NCBI RefSeq assembly: GCF_020639365.1
Contig: NZ_JAINUL010000001.1
Coordinates: 3,760,216 to 3,824,215, forward strand
Reading direction: 5' to 3'
Source of the DNA: Streptomyces flavotricini
GTDB taxonomy: Bacteria; Actinomycetota; Actinomycetes; Streptomycetales; Streptomycetaceae
Length of the DNA: 64,000 nt
A program made the translations under genes and the position numbers. Under the pieces are notes generated by a model, which did no database searches, was not told the DNA's origin, and saw only the letters and a program-made list of their open reading frames with translations. Shown here piece by piece: positions 9,447-17,986 of this stretch. Every line of letters starts with the position of its first letter. The first letter of the stretch is position 1.

Positions 9447-10493
9447 TCAGCGCGACGGCAGCCGGGCGGGCGCCGAGATCCCCGGACTGGCCGGGGCCAG
9501 CGTCGGGGCCTTGAGCACTTCGCCCCCGCTGTCCGAACCGCGCGGAACGGTCGGAGTGGTGCTCCTGACCGGCCCGTCGAGCAGTTCCTCGCAGAAGTGC
9601 GGGATGCGCGCGAGGCCCTTCGCCAGCTTCGAGAGCTTGTCCCGGCGGTCCGGGTTCATCTCCCCCGAGCGGTAGGCCTCGCACAGATCCACCGCCTTTA
9701 GGCGGGTCTGCCCGTCCCCGTCCTTCAGCGAGGTGGTCCCGCCGGCGAGCGCGTCCTTGCCGTCCGGCGTGCCCTTGCCGTCCCGGCCGTCCGGGTCGGC
9801 GCCGCCGCCGGACGCCGCGTCGGGGCCCGTCACCGTTCCGGTTCCGAATCCCTGCAGCGCGCCCGAGTCCAGGCCGCCGGGCGCCTGCCCGCCGCCGGGG
9901 CTGGGCTGCACTCCGTCGGCTCCCCGGAAGGGGGTGGGCCGCAGCTGCAGGCCCGGGGTCGGGCCGCCGGTGTCGCCGGGCGGCGACGGGTTCTCGTCGG
10001 CACTGAGGGAGACCGCAGGTACGGGACCCGCCGAATCGTGCGTGCTCCGGTCCAGCAGCCCGGCCCCCGCGGCGACCGCGAGGCCTCCGACGGCGACGCC
10101 CGCCAGCGCGGCGACGAGCCCGAAACGCACCGGGCGGCCGCGCCGGGCCGGGGACACGGGGGCCGCGAGAGGAAGGATCCTGCCGAGTTCCACGAGGGGG
10201 GAGGTGTCGCCGCCGGCCGGGCCGGCCGGCCCCGACAGCCCCGGCACCGCCGATGTGCCGGACATCCCGGGAGCCCCGGCACCGCCCCGCGCCGCGCGGA
10301 AGGCGGCCACCGCGGCGGCCTCGCCGGACAGTTCCGCACCGGCGCACGGCTGCGCGGCCAGCACGTCGAGGGCGGCCCTGAGCCGGGCCTCCGCTTCGCG
10401 GGCGCTCCGGTCGCCGCCAGGTACGGCCTGGCCGCCGCTCAGCAGTCGTTCCGCCGCGGCCCGGTCCAGCCACCTGTTGCGCTCGTCGGCCAT
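9447..10493 (-). CDS. Single-pass membrane protein coupled to an ECF sigma factor (possible anti-sigma factor)
   Basis: A 348-residue protein whose start overlaps the sigma gene stop by one base (TGATG). The N-terminal cytoplasmic part is Ala/Arg-rich, with ERNRWLDRAAAERLL and a helical segment REAEARLRAALDVLA. One membrane segment follows (FGLVAALAGVAVGGLAVAAGAG), then a Pro/Gly-rich outer region and a Cys-containing C-terminal part (AVDLCEAYRSG, RIPHFCEELL). I see no HxxxCxxC zinc anti-sigma motif. Position and topology suggest it tethers or restrains the sigma factor, but this is inference. Confidence 0.88.
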   Translation of the reverse strand: MADERNRWLDRAAAERLLSGGQAVPGGDRSAREAEARLRAALDVLAAQPCAGAELSGEAAAVAAFRAARGGAGAPGMSGTSAVPGLSGPAGPAGGDTSPLVELGRILPLAAPVSPARRGRPVRFGLVAALAGVAVGGLAVAAGAGLLDRSTHDSAGPVPAVSLSADENPSPPGDTGGPTPGLQLRPTPFRGADGVQPSPGGGQAPGGLDSGALQGFGTGTVTGPDAASGGGADPDGRDGKGTPDGKDALAGGTTSLKDGDGQTRLKAVDLCEAYRSGEMNPDRRDKLSKLAKGLARIPHFCEELLDGPVRSTTPTVPRGSDSGGEVLKAPTLAPASPGISAPARLPSR

Positions 10494-11254
10494 CACATGT
10501 CCTTCTGCGTCCGCCAACGTGAATGCGTCACACCGGTTTGCCGTACGAGACCGCCGCCCCGGCCGCGTTGGGCGGGCACCGCGTCGAGATCCCTCCCGCC
10601 CCCGCCGTCCCGCGCCTGGCCACCGGCATTATGACCGACCGGGTCCACCGGATCCGAGCCCGGATCCGACTCCGGCGCGAAGCCGCCGTCCGCGCCGATC
10701 AGCTCGGCCAGTTTCTTCAGGCCCCGATGGGCCGCGGTGCGTACGGCCCCGGGCCGCTTGCCCAGGGTCTCCGCCGCGGTCTTCGCGTCGAGGCCGACGA
10801 CCACGCGGAGCACCACGGCCTCGGCCTGGTCCTGCGGAAGCTGGGCGATCAGCGCCATGGTCCGGCCGGTCGACAGGGCCTCCATCGCCTCGCCGGCGGT
10901 GTCGCTGTCGGCGGCGCGCCCCGTCAGCTCGGTCTCGTCGCCGCCGATGGCGGGACGGCGTCCGCGCATGCGGATGTGGTCGAGCGCGCGATTGCGGCCG
11001 ATGCGGGCGGCCCAGCCGCGGAAGCGGTCGGCGTCGCCCGTGAAGGAGTCCAGGTCGCGGGCGATCTGCAGCCACGCCTCCGAGGTCACGTCCTCCGCGT
11101 CGCCGTCTCCGACGAGCGTGCGTACGTAACCGAGCAGGCGCGGGTGCACGGCGCGGTACACAGACCGGAACGCGCTCTCGTCGCCGCCCTGTGCCGCGAG
11201 CACCGCGGCGGTCAGCTCCGCGTCGTCCCCCAGCAAAGTCCCCAACCGTTTCAC
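10493..11254 (-). CDS. ECF-type RNA polymerase sigma factor
   Basis: A 253-residue sigma-70 family protein. Region 2 runs through FRSVYRAVHPRLLGYVRTLVGDGDAEDVTSEAWLQIARD and FRGWAARIGRNRALDHIR; region 4 through IAQLPQDQAEAVVLRVVVGLDAKTAAETLGKRPGAVRTAAHRGL. A 60-residue disordered Gly-rich tail follows. I chose GTG at 11254 (VKRLGTLLGDD), with AGGA about five bases upstream, over an earlier TTG at 11275. It is coupled to the membrane protein downstream, which suggests release from the membrane in response to a signal. The target promoter is unknown. Confidence 0.93.
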   Translation of the reverse strand: MKRLGTLLGDDAELTAAVLAAQGGDESAFRSVYRAVHPRLLGYVRTLVGDGDAEDVTSEAWLQIARDLDSFTGDADRFRGWAARIGRNRALDHIRMRGRRPAIGGDETELTGRAADSDTAGEAMEALSTGRTMALIAQLPQDQAEAVVLRVVVGLDAKTAAETLGKRPGAVRTAAHRGLKKLAELIGADGGFAPESDPGSDPVDPVGHNAGGQARDGGGGRDLDAVPAQRGRGGGLVRQTGVTHSRWRTQKDM

Positions 11255-11608
11255 TGTCCTGTACCTGTGGCGCAAATCAGCACGTTACGGCTTTCAAGTA
11301 CCTTCGTCCACGAGTTGTACGGGGAGCAACCAATCGTGCGCGAAGCGGGGTGTGACACAAAACGCACTCGCGGCGCTGACAGGGGTACGGGCTTGTCGCA
11401 CGAGCCCGTACGGACGGCGACCGGGGCCTCTCCTGTGGGGGGTGGCGGCCTCGGTCGTCTTCCTCCCTCCCCCACCAGGCCGTTCCCTCGACACGCCCGT
11501 CATCCTTTCGGCTCACTTCCGGGTGAAAACCTCGGATCGGTACGACACACCCGGCCCGGCGTCGCTAGCGTGGCGGTACACCCACGCCACGCCCCGAGGA
11601 GCCCCCCG
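11255..11608. other. Divergent intergenic region between the sigma gene and OHCU decarboxylase
   Basis: I see no credible gene in these 354 bases. The notable element is an inverted repeat, GTACGGGCT at 11385-11393 and AGCCCGTAC at 11403-11411 (9-bp arms, 9-base spacer), which could be an operator or hairpin. A -10-like TAGCGT at 11566-11571 is a plausible promoter for the decarboxylase gene. Part of the region is more AT-rich than its surroundings (11270-11340), as expected for promoters. Confidence 0.5.
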
Positions 11609-12175
11609 CTGTCCAGCCACCTTCCGGCACAGGTCCGCGGCAGCTCCGATCCCCTCCCCGGCTCCGGACTGGCGCGGTTCAACGCCCTCTCCCCCGAGGC
11701 CGCCGAGGCCGTGCTGCTGCACTGCTGCGGGAGCAGGCGCTGGGCGCAGCGGGTGGCCAGGCACCGCCCGTACCCGGACCCGGGCGTGCTGCTGGCCGCC
11801 GCCGACGAGGCCTCGTACGACCTCTCCCAGGCGGACCTGAGCGAGGCGCTGGCCTCGGAGGTCCCGGTCGAGCTGGACCACGGGGCCCCGTACGCCGCGC
11901 TGCTGGCGCTCGACGCCGCCCACGCCGAGTACGAGCGCAACTTCGGCCACGTCTTCGTGATCTGCCTGGACGGGCACCCCCCGGAGGAGCAGGCGGACCA
12001 GCTGCTCGCCGCGATCCGGCGGCGGATGGGACTGGAGGCGGACGAGGAGCGGTCGATCTCGGCGGACGAGCTGCGCCGCCTCGCCCAGGTGCGGCTCGCC
12101 GACCTGACACACTGGCTGACCTCCCAGGACGGGGTAAACGCCGAGGATTCAGGGCTATTCGCCCCTGTGGGATAG
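11609..12175 (+). CDS. OHCU decarboxylase (urate degradation), probable CTG start
   Basis: 2-oxo-4-hydroxy-4-carboxy-5-ureidoimidazoline decarboxylase, the last step from urate to S-allantoin. LARFNALSPEAAEAVLLHCC, SRRWAQRV, HRPYPD and ALLALDAAHAEYERNFGHVFVIC match the family; the catalytic His is in the HRPYPD stretch. The reading frame has no ATG, GTG or TTG at the expected place. CTG at 11609 lies 8 bases after GAGGAG and gives LSSHLPAQ, so CTG initiation is likely (188 residues). The nearest alternative, GTG at 11570, overlaps the TAGCGT -10 element. No urate oxidase or HIU hydrolase gene is adjacent. Confidence 0.88.
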   Translation: MSSHLPAQVRGSSDPLPGSGLARFNALSPEAAEAVLLHCCGSRRWAQRVARHRPYPDPGVLLAAADEASYDLSQADLSEALASEVPVELDHGAPYAALLALDAAHAEYERNFGHVFVICLDGHPPEEQADQLLAAIRRRMGLEADEERSISADELRRLAQVRLADLTHWLTSQDGVNAEDSGLFAPVG

Positions 12176-12327
12176 CCCGTCCGTGCCTGTTTGATCACAC
12201 CGATGGACCCGGCGCGAGGGAACCGACAAAGCGTCGCTACGATGTCCGGGGCCGGAGGACCGTACCCGGCCGGGCCCGACCGACAAAGAAGCCGGCTGGC
12301 CCCCGCCCCGCTTCCGGAGGGTTTTCC

Positions 12328-12708
12328 GTGCCGGCTGGAACGTTGTACCGCGGCCGGGAAGGAATGTGGTCCTGGGTGGCTCATCGAGTCACCGGCGTCC
12401 TCATCTTCTTCTTCCTGTTCGTACACGTCCTCGACACCGCTCTCGTCCGCGTCTCTCCCGAGGCGTACGACGATGTCGTGGCTACCTACAAGACTCCGAT
12501 CGTCGCGCTGCTGGAGTACGGCCTCGTGGCCGCCATCCTGTTCCACGCGCTCAACGGTCTCCGTGTGATCGCCGTGGACTTCTGGTCCAAGGGCCCCCGT
12601 CTCCAGAAGCAGATGCTCTGGGGCGTCATGATCATCTGGATCATCCTGATGATCGGGGCCCTGTACCCCGTCCTGGGCCACGCAGCTGCCGAACTGTTCG
12701 GGAAGTGA
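12328..12708 (+). CDS. sdhC: Succinate dehydrogenase cytochrome b556 subunit
   Basis: A membrane anchor of complex II that passes electrons from SdhB to menaquinone. The 126-residue protein has three membrane segments; WSWVAHRVTGVLIFFFLFVH carries the SdhC signature with a His as candidate heme ligand, and AAILFHALNGLRVIAVDF the second conserved block. The GTG start has GGAGG seven bases upstream. It is the first gene of sdhCDAB; a -10-like TACGAT at about 12238 may be its promoter. Confidence 0.96.
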   Translation: MPAGTLYRGREGMWSWVAHRVTGVLIFFFLFVHVLDTALVRVSPEAYDDVVATYKTPIVALLEYGLVAAILFHALNGLRVIAVDFWSKGPRLQKQMLWGVMIIWIILMIGALYPVLGHAAAELFGK

Positions 12709-12713
12709 CACCC

Positions 12714-13196
12714 ATGTCTTCTGACACTTCTTCCGCCCAGGCCATCGGCGACGTGGAGGGCGTAAGCCTCTACGACGTCGACAACCCGGCGCCGTACATC
12801 GAGGCCCCGCGCAAGCGCACGGGCAAGACGCCCCGCTCGACCCGCGGCAACTTCGAGATGGCCGCCTGGCTGTTCATGCGCCTCTCGGGCATCGTCCTCG
12901 TCGTCCTCGTCATCGGCCACCTGCTCATCCAGCTGGTGCTGGACGGCGGCGTGTCCAAGATCGGCTTCGCCTTCGTGGCCGGCCGCTGGGCGTCCCCGTT
13001 CTGGCAGGTCTGGGACCTGCTGATGCTGTGGCTCGCCATGCTGCACGGCACCAACGGTCTGCGTACCGTGATCAACGACTACGCGGAGCGCGCCAACACG
13101 CGGCTGTGGCTGAAGGGCCTGCTCTACACCGCCACGGTGTTCACCATCATTCTGGGCACGCTGGTGATCTTCACCTTCGACCCGAACATCCGCTAG
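12714..13196 (+). CDS. sdhD: Succinate dehydrogenase hydrophobic membrane anchor subunit
   Basis: The second membrane anchor of complex II, 160 residues. A 45-residue polar N-terminus precedes three membrane helices. WLFMRLSGIVLVVLVIGHLL and MLWLAMLHGTNGLRTVINDY carry the His residues expected near heme and quinone. It starts 5 bases after the sdhC stop. The anchor pair resembles the two-subunit actinobacterial type used with menaquinone. Confidence 0.95.
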   Translation: MSSDTSSAQAIGDVEGVSLYDVDNPAPYIEAPRKRTGKTPRSTRGNFEMAAWLFMRLSGIVLVVLVIGHLLIQLVLDGGVSKIGFAFVAGRWASPFWQVWDLLMLWLAMLHGTNGLRTVINDYAERANTRLWLKGLLYTATVFTIILGTLVIFTFDPNIR

Positions 13197-13219
13197 GCAA
13201 CGGGGCTGAGGCGAAACCA

Positions 13220-14974
13220 ATGAAGATCCACAAGTACGACACCGTCATCGTCGGCGCGGGTGGCGCGGGCATGCGCGCCGCCATCGAGTCGACGAAGCGC
13301 AGCCGCACCGCCGTGCTGACGAAGCTCTACCCCACCCGCTCCCACACGGGCGCGGCGCAGGGCGGCATGGCCGCCGCGCTGGCGAACGTGGAGGAGGACA
13401 ACTGGGAGTGGCACACCTTCGACACGGTCAAGGGCGGTGACTACCTGGTCGACCAGGACGCCGCCGAGATCCTGGCGAAGGAGGCCATCGACGCCGTCCT
13501 CGACCTGGAGAAGATGGGCCTGCCGTTCAACCGCACCCCGGACGGCACCATCGACCAGCGCCGCTTCGGCGGCCACTCGCGCAACCACGGCGAGGCGCCG
13601 GTCCGCCGGTCCTGCTACGCCGCGGACCGCACCGGCCACATGATCCTCCAGACGCTGTACCAGAACTGCGTCAAGGAGGGCGTGGAGTTCTTCAACGAGT
13701 TCTACGTCCTGGACCAGCTGCTGGTCGAGGAGGACGGGGTCAAGAAGTCGGCCGGCGTGGTCGCGTACGAGCTCGCCACCGGCGAGATCCACGTGTTCCA
13801 GGCGAAGGCCGTCATCTACGCCTCCGGCGGCACCGGCAAGTTCTTCAAGGTGACCTCGAACGCGCACACCCTCACGGGTGACGGCCAGGCGGCCTGCTAC
13901 CGCCGCGGCCTGCCGCTCGAGGACATGGAGTTCTTCCAGTTCCACCCGACGGGCATCTGGCGCATGGGCATCCTGCTGACGGAGGGCGCCCGCGGTGAGG
14001 GCGGCATCCTCCGCAACAAGGACGGCGAGCGCTTCATGGAGAAGTACGCGCCGGTCATGAAGGACCTCGCGTCCCGTGACGTCGTCTCGCGCTCCATCTA
14101 CACCGAGATCCGCGAGGGCCGCGGCTGCGGTCCGGCCGGTGACCACGTGTACCTGGACCTGACGCACCTGCCGCCGGAGCAGCTCGACGCGAAGCTCCCG
14201 GACATCACCGAGTTCGCGCGTACGTACCTGGGCATCGAGCCGTACACGGACCCGATCCCGATCCAGCCCACCGCGCACTACGCCATGGGCGGCATCCCGA
14301 CGAACGTCGAGGGTGAGGTCCTCAGCGACAACACCACCGTCGTCCCGGGCCTGTACGCGGCCGGCGAGGTCGCCTGCGTCTCCGTGCACGGCGCCAACCG
14401 CCTCGGCACCAACTCGCTGCTGGACATCAACGTCTTCGGCAAGCGTTCCGGCATCGCCGCGGCGAAGTACTCGCAGGAGAACGACTACGTCGAGCTCCCC
14501 GAGAACCCGGCGCAGCAGGTCGTCGACATGGTCGAGCACCTGCGCAACTCCACGGGCAAGGAGCGGGTCGCCGACCTGCGCCTGGAGCTCCAGGAGACGA
14601 TGGACGCCTGCGTGATGGTGTTCCGTACGGAGCAGACCATCAAGACCGCGGTCGAGAAGATCGCGGAACTGCGCGAGCGCTACAAGAACGTGTCCGTCCA
14701 GGACAAGGGCAAGCGCTTCAACACGGACCTGCTGGAGGCCATCGAGCTGGGCAACCTGCTCGACCTGGCCGAGGTCATGGCCGTGTCCGCGCTCGCGCGC
14801 AAGGAGTCCCGCGGCGGTCACTACCGCGAGGACTACCCGAACCGCGACGACGTCAACTTCATGCGCCACACCATGGCGTACCGCGAGGTCGGAGCCGACG
14901 GCTCGGACTCGGTCCGGCTCGACTACAAGCCGGTCGTGACGACCCGCTACCAGCCGATGGAGCGTAAGTACTGA
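13220..14974 (+). CDS. sdhA: Succinate dehydrogenase flavoprotein subunit
   Basis: Catalytic subunit of complex II, oxidising succinate to fumarate on the cytoplasmic face. The 584-residue protein has an FAD-binding motif (VIVGAGGAGMRAA), the covalent flavin His in RSHTGAAQGG, the substrate loop FHPTGI and TEGARGEGG, and the C-terminal HTMAY block. The ATG at 13220 follows a GAGG-containing site. The stop overlaps the sdhB start (TGATG). Confidence 0.98.
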   Translation: MKIHKYDTVIVGAGGAGMRAAIESTKRSRTAVLTKLYPTRSHTGAAQGGMAAALANVEEDNWEWHTFDTVKGGDYLVDQDAAEILAKEAIDAVLDLEKMGLPFNRTPDGTIDQRRFGGHSRNHGEAPVRRSCYAADRTGHMILQTLYQNCVKEGVEFFNEFYVLDQLLVEEDGVKKSAGVVAYELATGEIHVFQAKAVIYASGGTGKFFKVTSNAHTLTGDGQAACYRRGLPLEDMEFFQFHPTGIWRMGILLTEGARGEGGILRNKDGERFMEKYAPVMKDLASRDVVSRSIYTEIREGRGCGPAGDHVYLDLTHLPPEQLDAKLPDITEFARTYLGIEPYTDPIPIQPTAHYAMGGIPTNVEGEVLSDNTTVVPGLYAAGEVACVSVHGANRLGTNSLLDINVFGKRSGIAAAKYSQENDYVELPENPAQQVVDMVEHLRNSTGKERVADLRLELQETMDACVMVFRTEQTIKTAVEKIAELRERYKNVSVQDKGKRFNTDLLEAIELGNLLDLAEVMAVSALARKESRGGHYREDYPNRDDVNFMRHTMAYREVGADGSDSVRLDYKPVVTTRYQPMERKY

Positions 14975-15732
14975 TGGCTACCCCCACCCTGGAAAAGATG
15001 GAAGAGGCGGCCGCGGCCTCCCCGTACATCACGGTCACTTTCCGGATCCGCCGCTTCAACCCCGAGATCTCGGACGAGGCGCAGTGGCAGGACTTCCAGA
15101 TCGAGATCGACCCGAAGGAGCGCGTGCTCGACGGTCTCCACAAGATCAAGTGGGACCTCGACGGCACGCTGACCTTCCGCCGGTCGTGCGCGCACGGCAT
15201 CTGCGGCTCCGACGCGATGCGGATCAACGGCAAGAACAGGCTCGCCTGCAAGACGCTGATCAAGGACATCAACCCGGAGAAGCCGATCACCGTCGAGGCC
15301 ATCAAGGGCCTCACGGTGATGAAGGACCTCGTCGTCGACATGGAGCCCTTCTTCCAGGCGTACCGCGACGTCATGCCGTTCCTCGTCACCAAGGGGAACG
15401 AGCCGACGCGTGAGCGCCTGCAGTCGGCGGAGGACCGCGAGCGGTTCGACGACACCACGAAGTGCATCCTGTGCGCGGCGTGCACCTCGTCGTGCCCGGT
15501 GTTCTGGAACGACGGGCAGTACTTCGGCCCGGCGGCGATCGTCAACGCCCACCGCTTCATCTTCGACTCGCGTGACGAGGCCGGAGAGCAGCGGCTGGAG
15601 ATCCTGAACGACAAGGACGGCGTGTGGCGCTGCCGCACGACCTTCAACTGCACCGACGCGTGCCCCCGCGGCATCGAGGTCACGAAGGCGATCCAGGAAG
15701 TCAAGCGCGCCCTGATCACGCGCCGCTACTGA
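14974..15732 (+). CDS. sdhB: Succinate dehydrogenase iron-sulfur subunit
   Basis: Electron-transfer subunit of complex II, 252 residues. The N-terminal ferredoxin domain binds [2Fe-2S] through CAHGICGSDA and a downstream LACKTL Cys. The C-terminal domain binds [4Fe-4S] and [3Fe-4S] through CILCAACTSSCP, the Cys of WRCRTTFNC and CTDACPRGI. It starts inside the sdhA stop codon and ends the operon just before a strong terminator. Confidence 0.98.
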   Translation: MATPTLEKMEEAAAASPYITVTFRIRRFNPEISDEAQWQDFQIEIDPKERVLDGLHKIKWDLDGTLTFRRSCAHGICGSDAMRINGKNRLACKTLIKDINPEKPITVEAIKGLTVMKDLVVDMEPFFQAYRDVMPFLVTKGNEPTRERLQSAEDRERFDDTTKCILCAACTSSCPVFWNDGQYFGPAAIVNAHRFIFDSRDEAGEQRLEILNDKDGVWRCRTTFNCTDACPRGIEVTKAIQEVKRALITRRY

Positions 15733-15753
15733 CCTGGCGGTCCACGTTCGTAC

Positions 15754-15796
15754 GAGGGCCCCGCACCCCGGTTCCACACCGGGGGGCGGGGCCCTC
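15754..15796 (+). terminator. Terminator of the sdhCDAB operon
   Basis: GAGGGCCCCGC (15754-15764) and GCGGGGCCCTC (15786-15796) form a perfect 11-bp outer stem, with a second short CCCCGG/CCGGGG stem inside. It begins 22 bases after the sdhB stop. Confidence 0.88.
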
Positions 15797-15886
15797 GCCC
15801 GTTCGGGTGAGGACGCGGCTTCCGGCCGGGGGAGCCAGGTCCGTCCTACGATGATGCTCTCGACAGCAGCCCACGGGAGGCACGTG

Positions 15887-16156
15887 ATGTCCGCAGCACC
15901 CGGCGAGCAGCCCTACGGCGAACCGGAGCCCGAGCGCACGCTCCTCGAAGAGGCAAACGTGCTCATGGAGCGGCTCCCCGGCTACCGAGTCGAGATCATC
16001 GGAGGGCAGATCCCCGTGTCCCCGCCAGCAGACGGCCGGCCCGGTGAGCTCGTCACGCTCCCCGAGTCGATCGGCGCCAAGGTCACGCTGGACGTCGAGG
16101 CCGTCCTCGCGGCGGCACGGCGCAAGCCCGAGGGCGAAGACAACGGCCTCGCCTGA
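15887..16156 (+). pseudogene. Internally deleted Uma2-family (DUF820) remnant
   Basis: An 89-residue open frame. Its first half (LLEEANVLMERLPGYRVEII, then GGQIPVSPPADG) matches the N-terminus of streptomycete Uma2 family proteins. The second half (PGELVTLPESIGAKVTLDVE) matches their extreme C-terminus. The roughly 100-residue central nuclease-like core that normally separates these is gone, without breaking the frame. The ATG has GGGAGG six bases upstream, so it may still be translated, but catalytic activity is not expected. The family match is from memory of related sequences. Confidence 0.7.
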
Positions 16157-16198
16157 TCGGGTTACTGGCCCGGGCGGGGCTGTGGAAAGATCGAGCGC

Positions 16199-16768
16199 AT
16201 GAGCGAGCAGCAGCCCAATCCGTACGCGAAGGACAACGGGGCTCCCGGGGGCCCGGGTTACGGGTACCCGCAGGGGTATCCGGCGACTCCGGGGACGCCC
16301 GGGTACGGGTATCCGGCCACTCCGCCCGCGCCCGGGTACGGGTACCCGGCCACGCCGCCGGCCCCCGGGTACCAGCCGACCGTCGGCGGCATGCCGGCCC
16401 CCGGGTTCGCCCCGCAGGGCGTCGGCGGGTCCGGGCTGGCCCTCGGCGACATCACCATCGCCGGGGACCAGATCATCACCCCGTCGGGCCCGATGCCGCT
16501 CAAGGGCGCGATGTGGAACGCCACGGACTTCTCGCGCACCGAGACGAAGATCCCGACGCACGCCGTCGTGCTCGCGATCGTCTTCTTCCTGTTCTGCCTG
16601 CTCGGCCTGCTCTTCCTCCTCATGAAGGAGAAGACCACCACCGGCTACATCCAGGTCACCGTCACCAGCGGCGGCCGCCACCACTCCACGATGATCCCGG
16701 CGGTGGACGCCAGCACGTACCCCTGGGTCATGAACCAGATCAACTACGCCCGTTCCCTCAGTATCTGA
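16199..16768 (+). CDS. Pro/Gly/Tyr-rich single-pass membrane protein
   Basis: A 189-residue protein of unknown function. Residues 1-75 are low-complexity with a repeated PGYGYPATPPA unit, then a short ordered stretch (LALGDITIAGDQIITPSGPM), one membrane helix (AVVLAIVFFLFCLLGLLFLL) and a C-terminal domain with TTGYIQVTVTSGGRHHSTMI. Such tails are common in actinobacterial membrane proteins of the cell envelope. It appears to be monocistronic. Confidence 0.88.
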   Translation: MSEQQPNPYAKDNGAPGGPGYGYPQGYPATPGTPGYGYPATPPAPGYGYPATPPAPGYQPTVGGMPAPGFAPQGVGGSGLALGDITIAGDQIITPSGPMPLKGAMWNATDFSRTETKIPTHAVVLAIVFFLFCLLGLLFLLMKEKTTTGYIQVTVTSGGRHHSTMIPAVDASTYPWVMNQINYARSLSI

Positions 16769-17070
16769 CGGCTGATCATCGGATCGGTGATGCCGGTGTC
16801 GTCCGCCGGCATCACCGCCCTGCCGAGGATCAGCGCGAGCGCCCGGTCCCCCTCGAAGGGCAGGTACCCGGTCTCCGCCCCGGGGGCCGTGCGCCCCGCC
16901 GCGACGATGCACAGGTACTGGTCGCCCCTGCCAGGTCGGGTCATTGCCGACGCCGGCCACGCCGACGAACAGGTGGTGCGGGGCGCGCCGACGAGCCGGA
17001 GCCGGTCGAGCAGCCGCTCGCGCACCGCCTCCTCCCCCGCATCCCCGACCAGCGCCCGGCCCCCGGATAA
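16744..17070 (-). pseudogene. Possible gene fragment with compensating frameshifts
   Basis: The 342 bases between two plus-strand genes hold no plus-strand gene. On the minus strand one frame reads like real protein at both ends (RALVGDAGEEAVRERLLDRL, and later GDQYLCIVAAGRTAPGAETG and GRAVMPADDTGITDP), while the middle reads better in another frame (APHHLFVGVAGVGNDP). This suggests a decayed gene or two compensating frameshifts. No start codon is convincing. Its end overlaps the preceding gene by 25 bases. I do not recognise the family. Confidence 0.35.
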
Positions 17071-17110
17071 CCGGAGGCGCTGCGGTACCCGCGTCGTGGA
17101 GGCTCTCCCC

Positions 17111-17908
17111 ATGAACCCTGTGAACCCCATGAACCCCGTGAACCCCCTCCTCGCGCACGACGTGACCGGTCCGGCGGACGGCCCGGCCCTGGTCCTGCTC
17201 CACTCCTCGGTCTGCGACCGCCGCATGTGGGAACCGCAGTGGCGACCGCTGGCCGAGGCCGGATACCGGGTCGTCCGGGCGGACTTCCGCACCTGCGGGG
17301 ATTCGCCGGCGGCCGTCGCGCCCTACCGCGACGAGCAGGACGTACTGGACCTGCTGGACTCCCTCGGCATCGAACGGGCCGCCTTCGCCGGGTCCTCCTA
17401 CGGCGGGCGCGTCGCGCTGCTGATCGCGTCCCGGCATCGGGAGCGGGTGGCGGCGCTGGCCCTGCTCTGCCCGGCCGTCCCGGCCCAGCGGCGCGGACCG
17501 GCCCTGCAGGAGGTCGTCGACGCGGAGGACGCGCTGCTGGAGGCCGGGGACATCGCGGGGGCCGTGGAGCTGATGGTGGACACCTGGCTCGGCCCCTCGG
17601 CGGACGAGGAGGCCCGCGCGCTGGTCCGCACGATGCAGCGCCGGATCTTCGAGGCGGCCCGGATCCCGGCCGCCGACCACGAACTCCCGGAGCACGAGGC
17701 CGACCTGGGGGCCATCACGGCCCCGACCCTGGTGGTGGGAGGCGCCCACGACGTGGCGGACTTCCGCACCATCGCGGCCGGCCTCCCGCACCGGATCCCG
17801 GGCGCCCGCCACACGGAACTCCCCTGGGCCGGCCACCTCCCCACCCTGGAGCGCCCCGCGGAAACCACGGCCCTCCTCCTGGACTTCCTCCGCCACCCGA
17901 AGGGCTGA
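17111..17908 (+). CDS. Alpha/beta-fold hydrolase
   Basis: A 265-residue hydrolase of the serine alpha/beta superfamily. LVLLHSSVCDRRMW supplies the oxyanion region and AFAGSSYGGRVALLIAS holds the nucleophile Ser in G-S-S-Y-G-G. The acid residue is probably in VVGGAHDVADF and the catalytic His in LPWAGHLPTLERP, as in haloperoxidase/esterase types. The N-terminus MNPVNPMNPVNP is a duplicated hexapeptide coded by a direct DNA repeat; ATG at 17129 would remove one copy. The substrate is unknown. Confidence 0.92.
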   Translation: MNPVNPMNPVNPLLAHDVTGPADGPALVLLHSSVCDRRMWEPQWRPLAEAGYRVVRADFRTCGDSPAAVAPYRDEQDVLDLLDSLGIERAAFAGSSYGGRVALLIASRHRERVAALALLCPAVPAQRRGPALQEVVDAEDALLEAGDIAGAVELMVDTWLGPSADEEARALVRTMQRRIFEAARIPAADHELPEHEADLGAITAPTLVVGGAHDVADFRTIAAGLPHRIPGARHTELPWAGHLPTLERPAETTALLLDFLRHPKG

Positions 17909-17923
17909 GTCCGCCCCCGCCCG

Positions 17924-17942
17924 GCCGCCGGAGGCCGGCGGC
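17924..17942 (+). terminator. Hairpin after the alpha/beta hydrolase gene
   Basis: GCCGCCGG and CCGGCGGC form an 8-bp GC stem with a 3-base loop, 15 bases after the stop codon. Confidence 0.6.
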
Positions 17943-17986
17943 GGGGTGTGTCGACAGGGGGGGTGCGGGAGCGGGAACATGCGCGT

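Noticed and set aside
12176..12327. Rex or similar redox operator before sdhC
   Set aside because: I looked for a TGTGA-N-TCACA type site and found none; only a weak -10 is supported.
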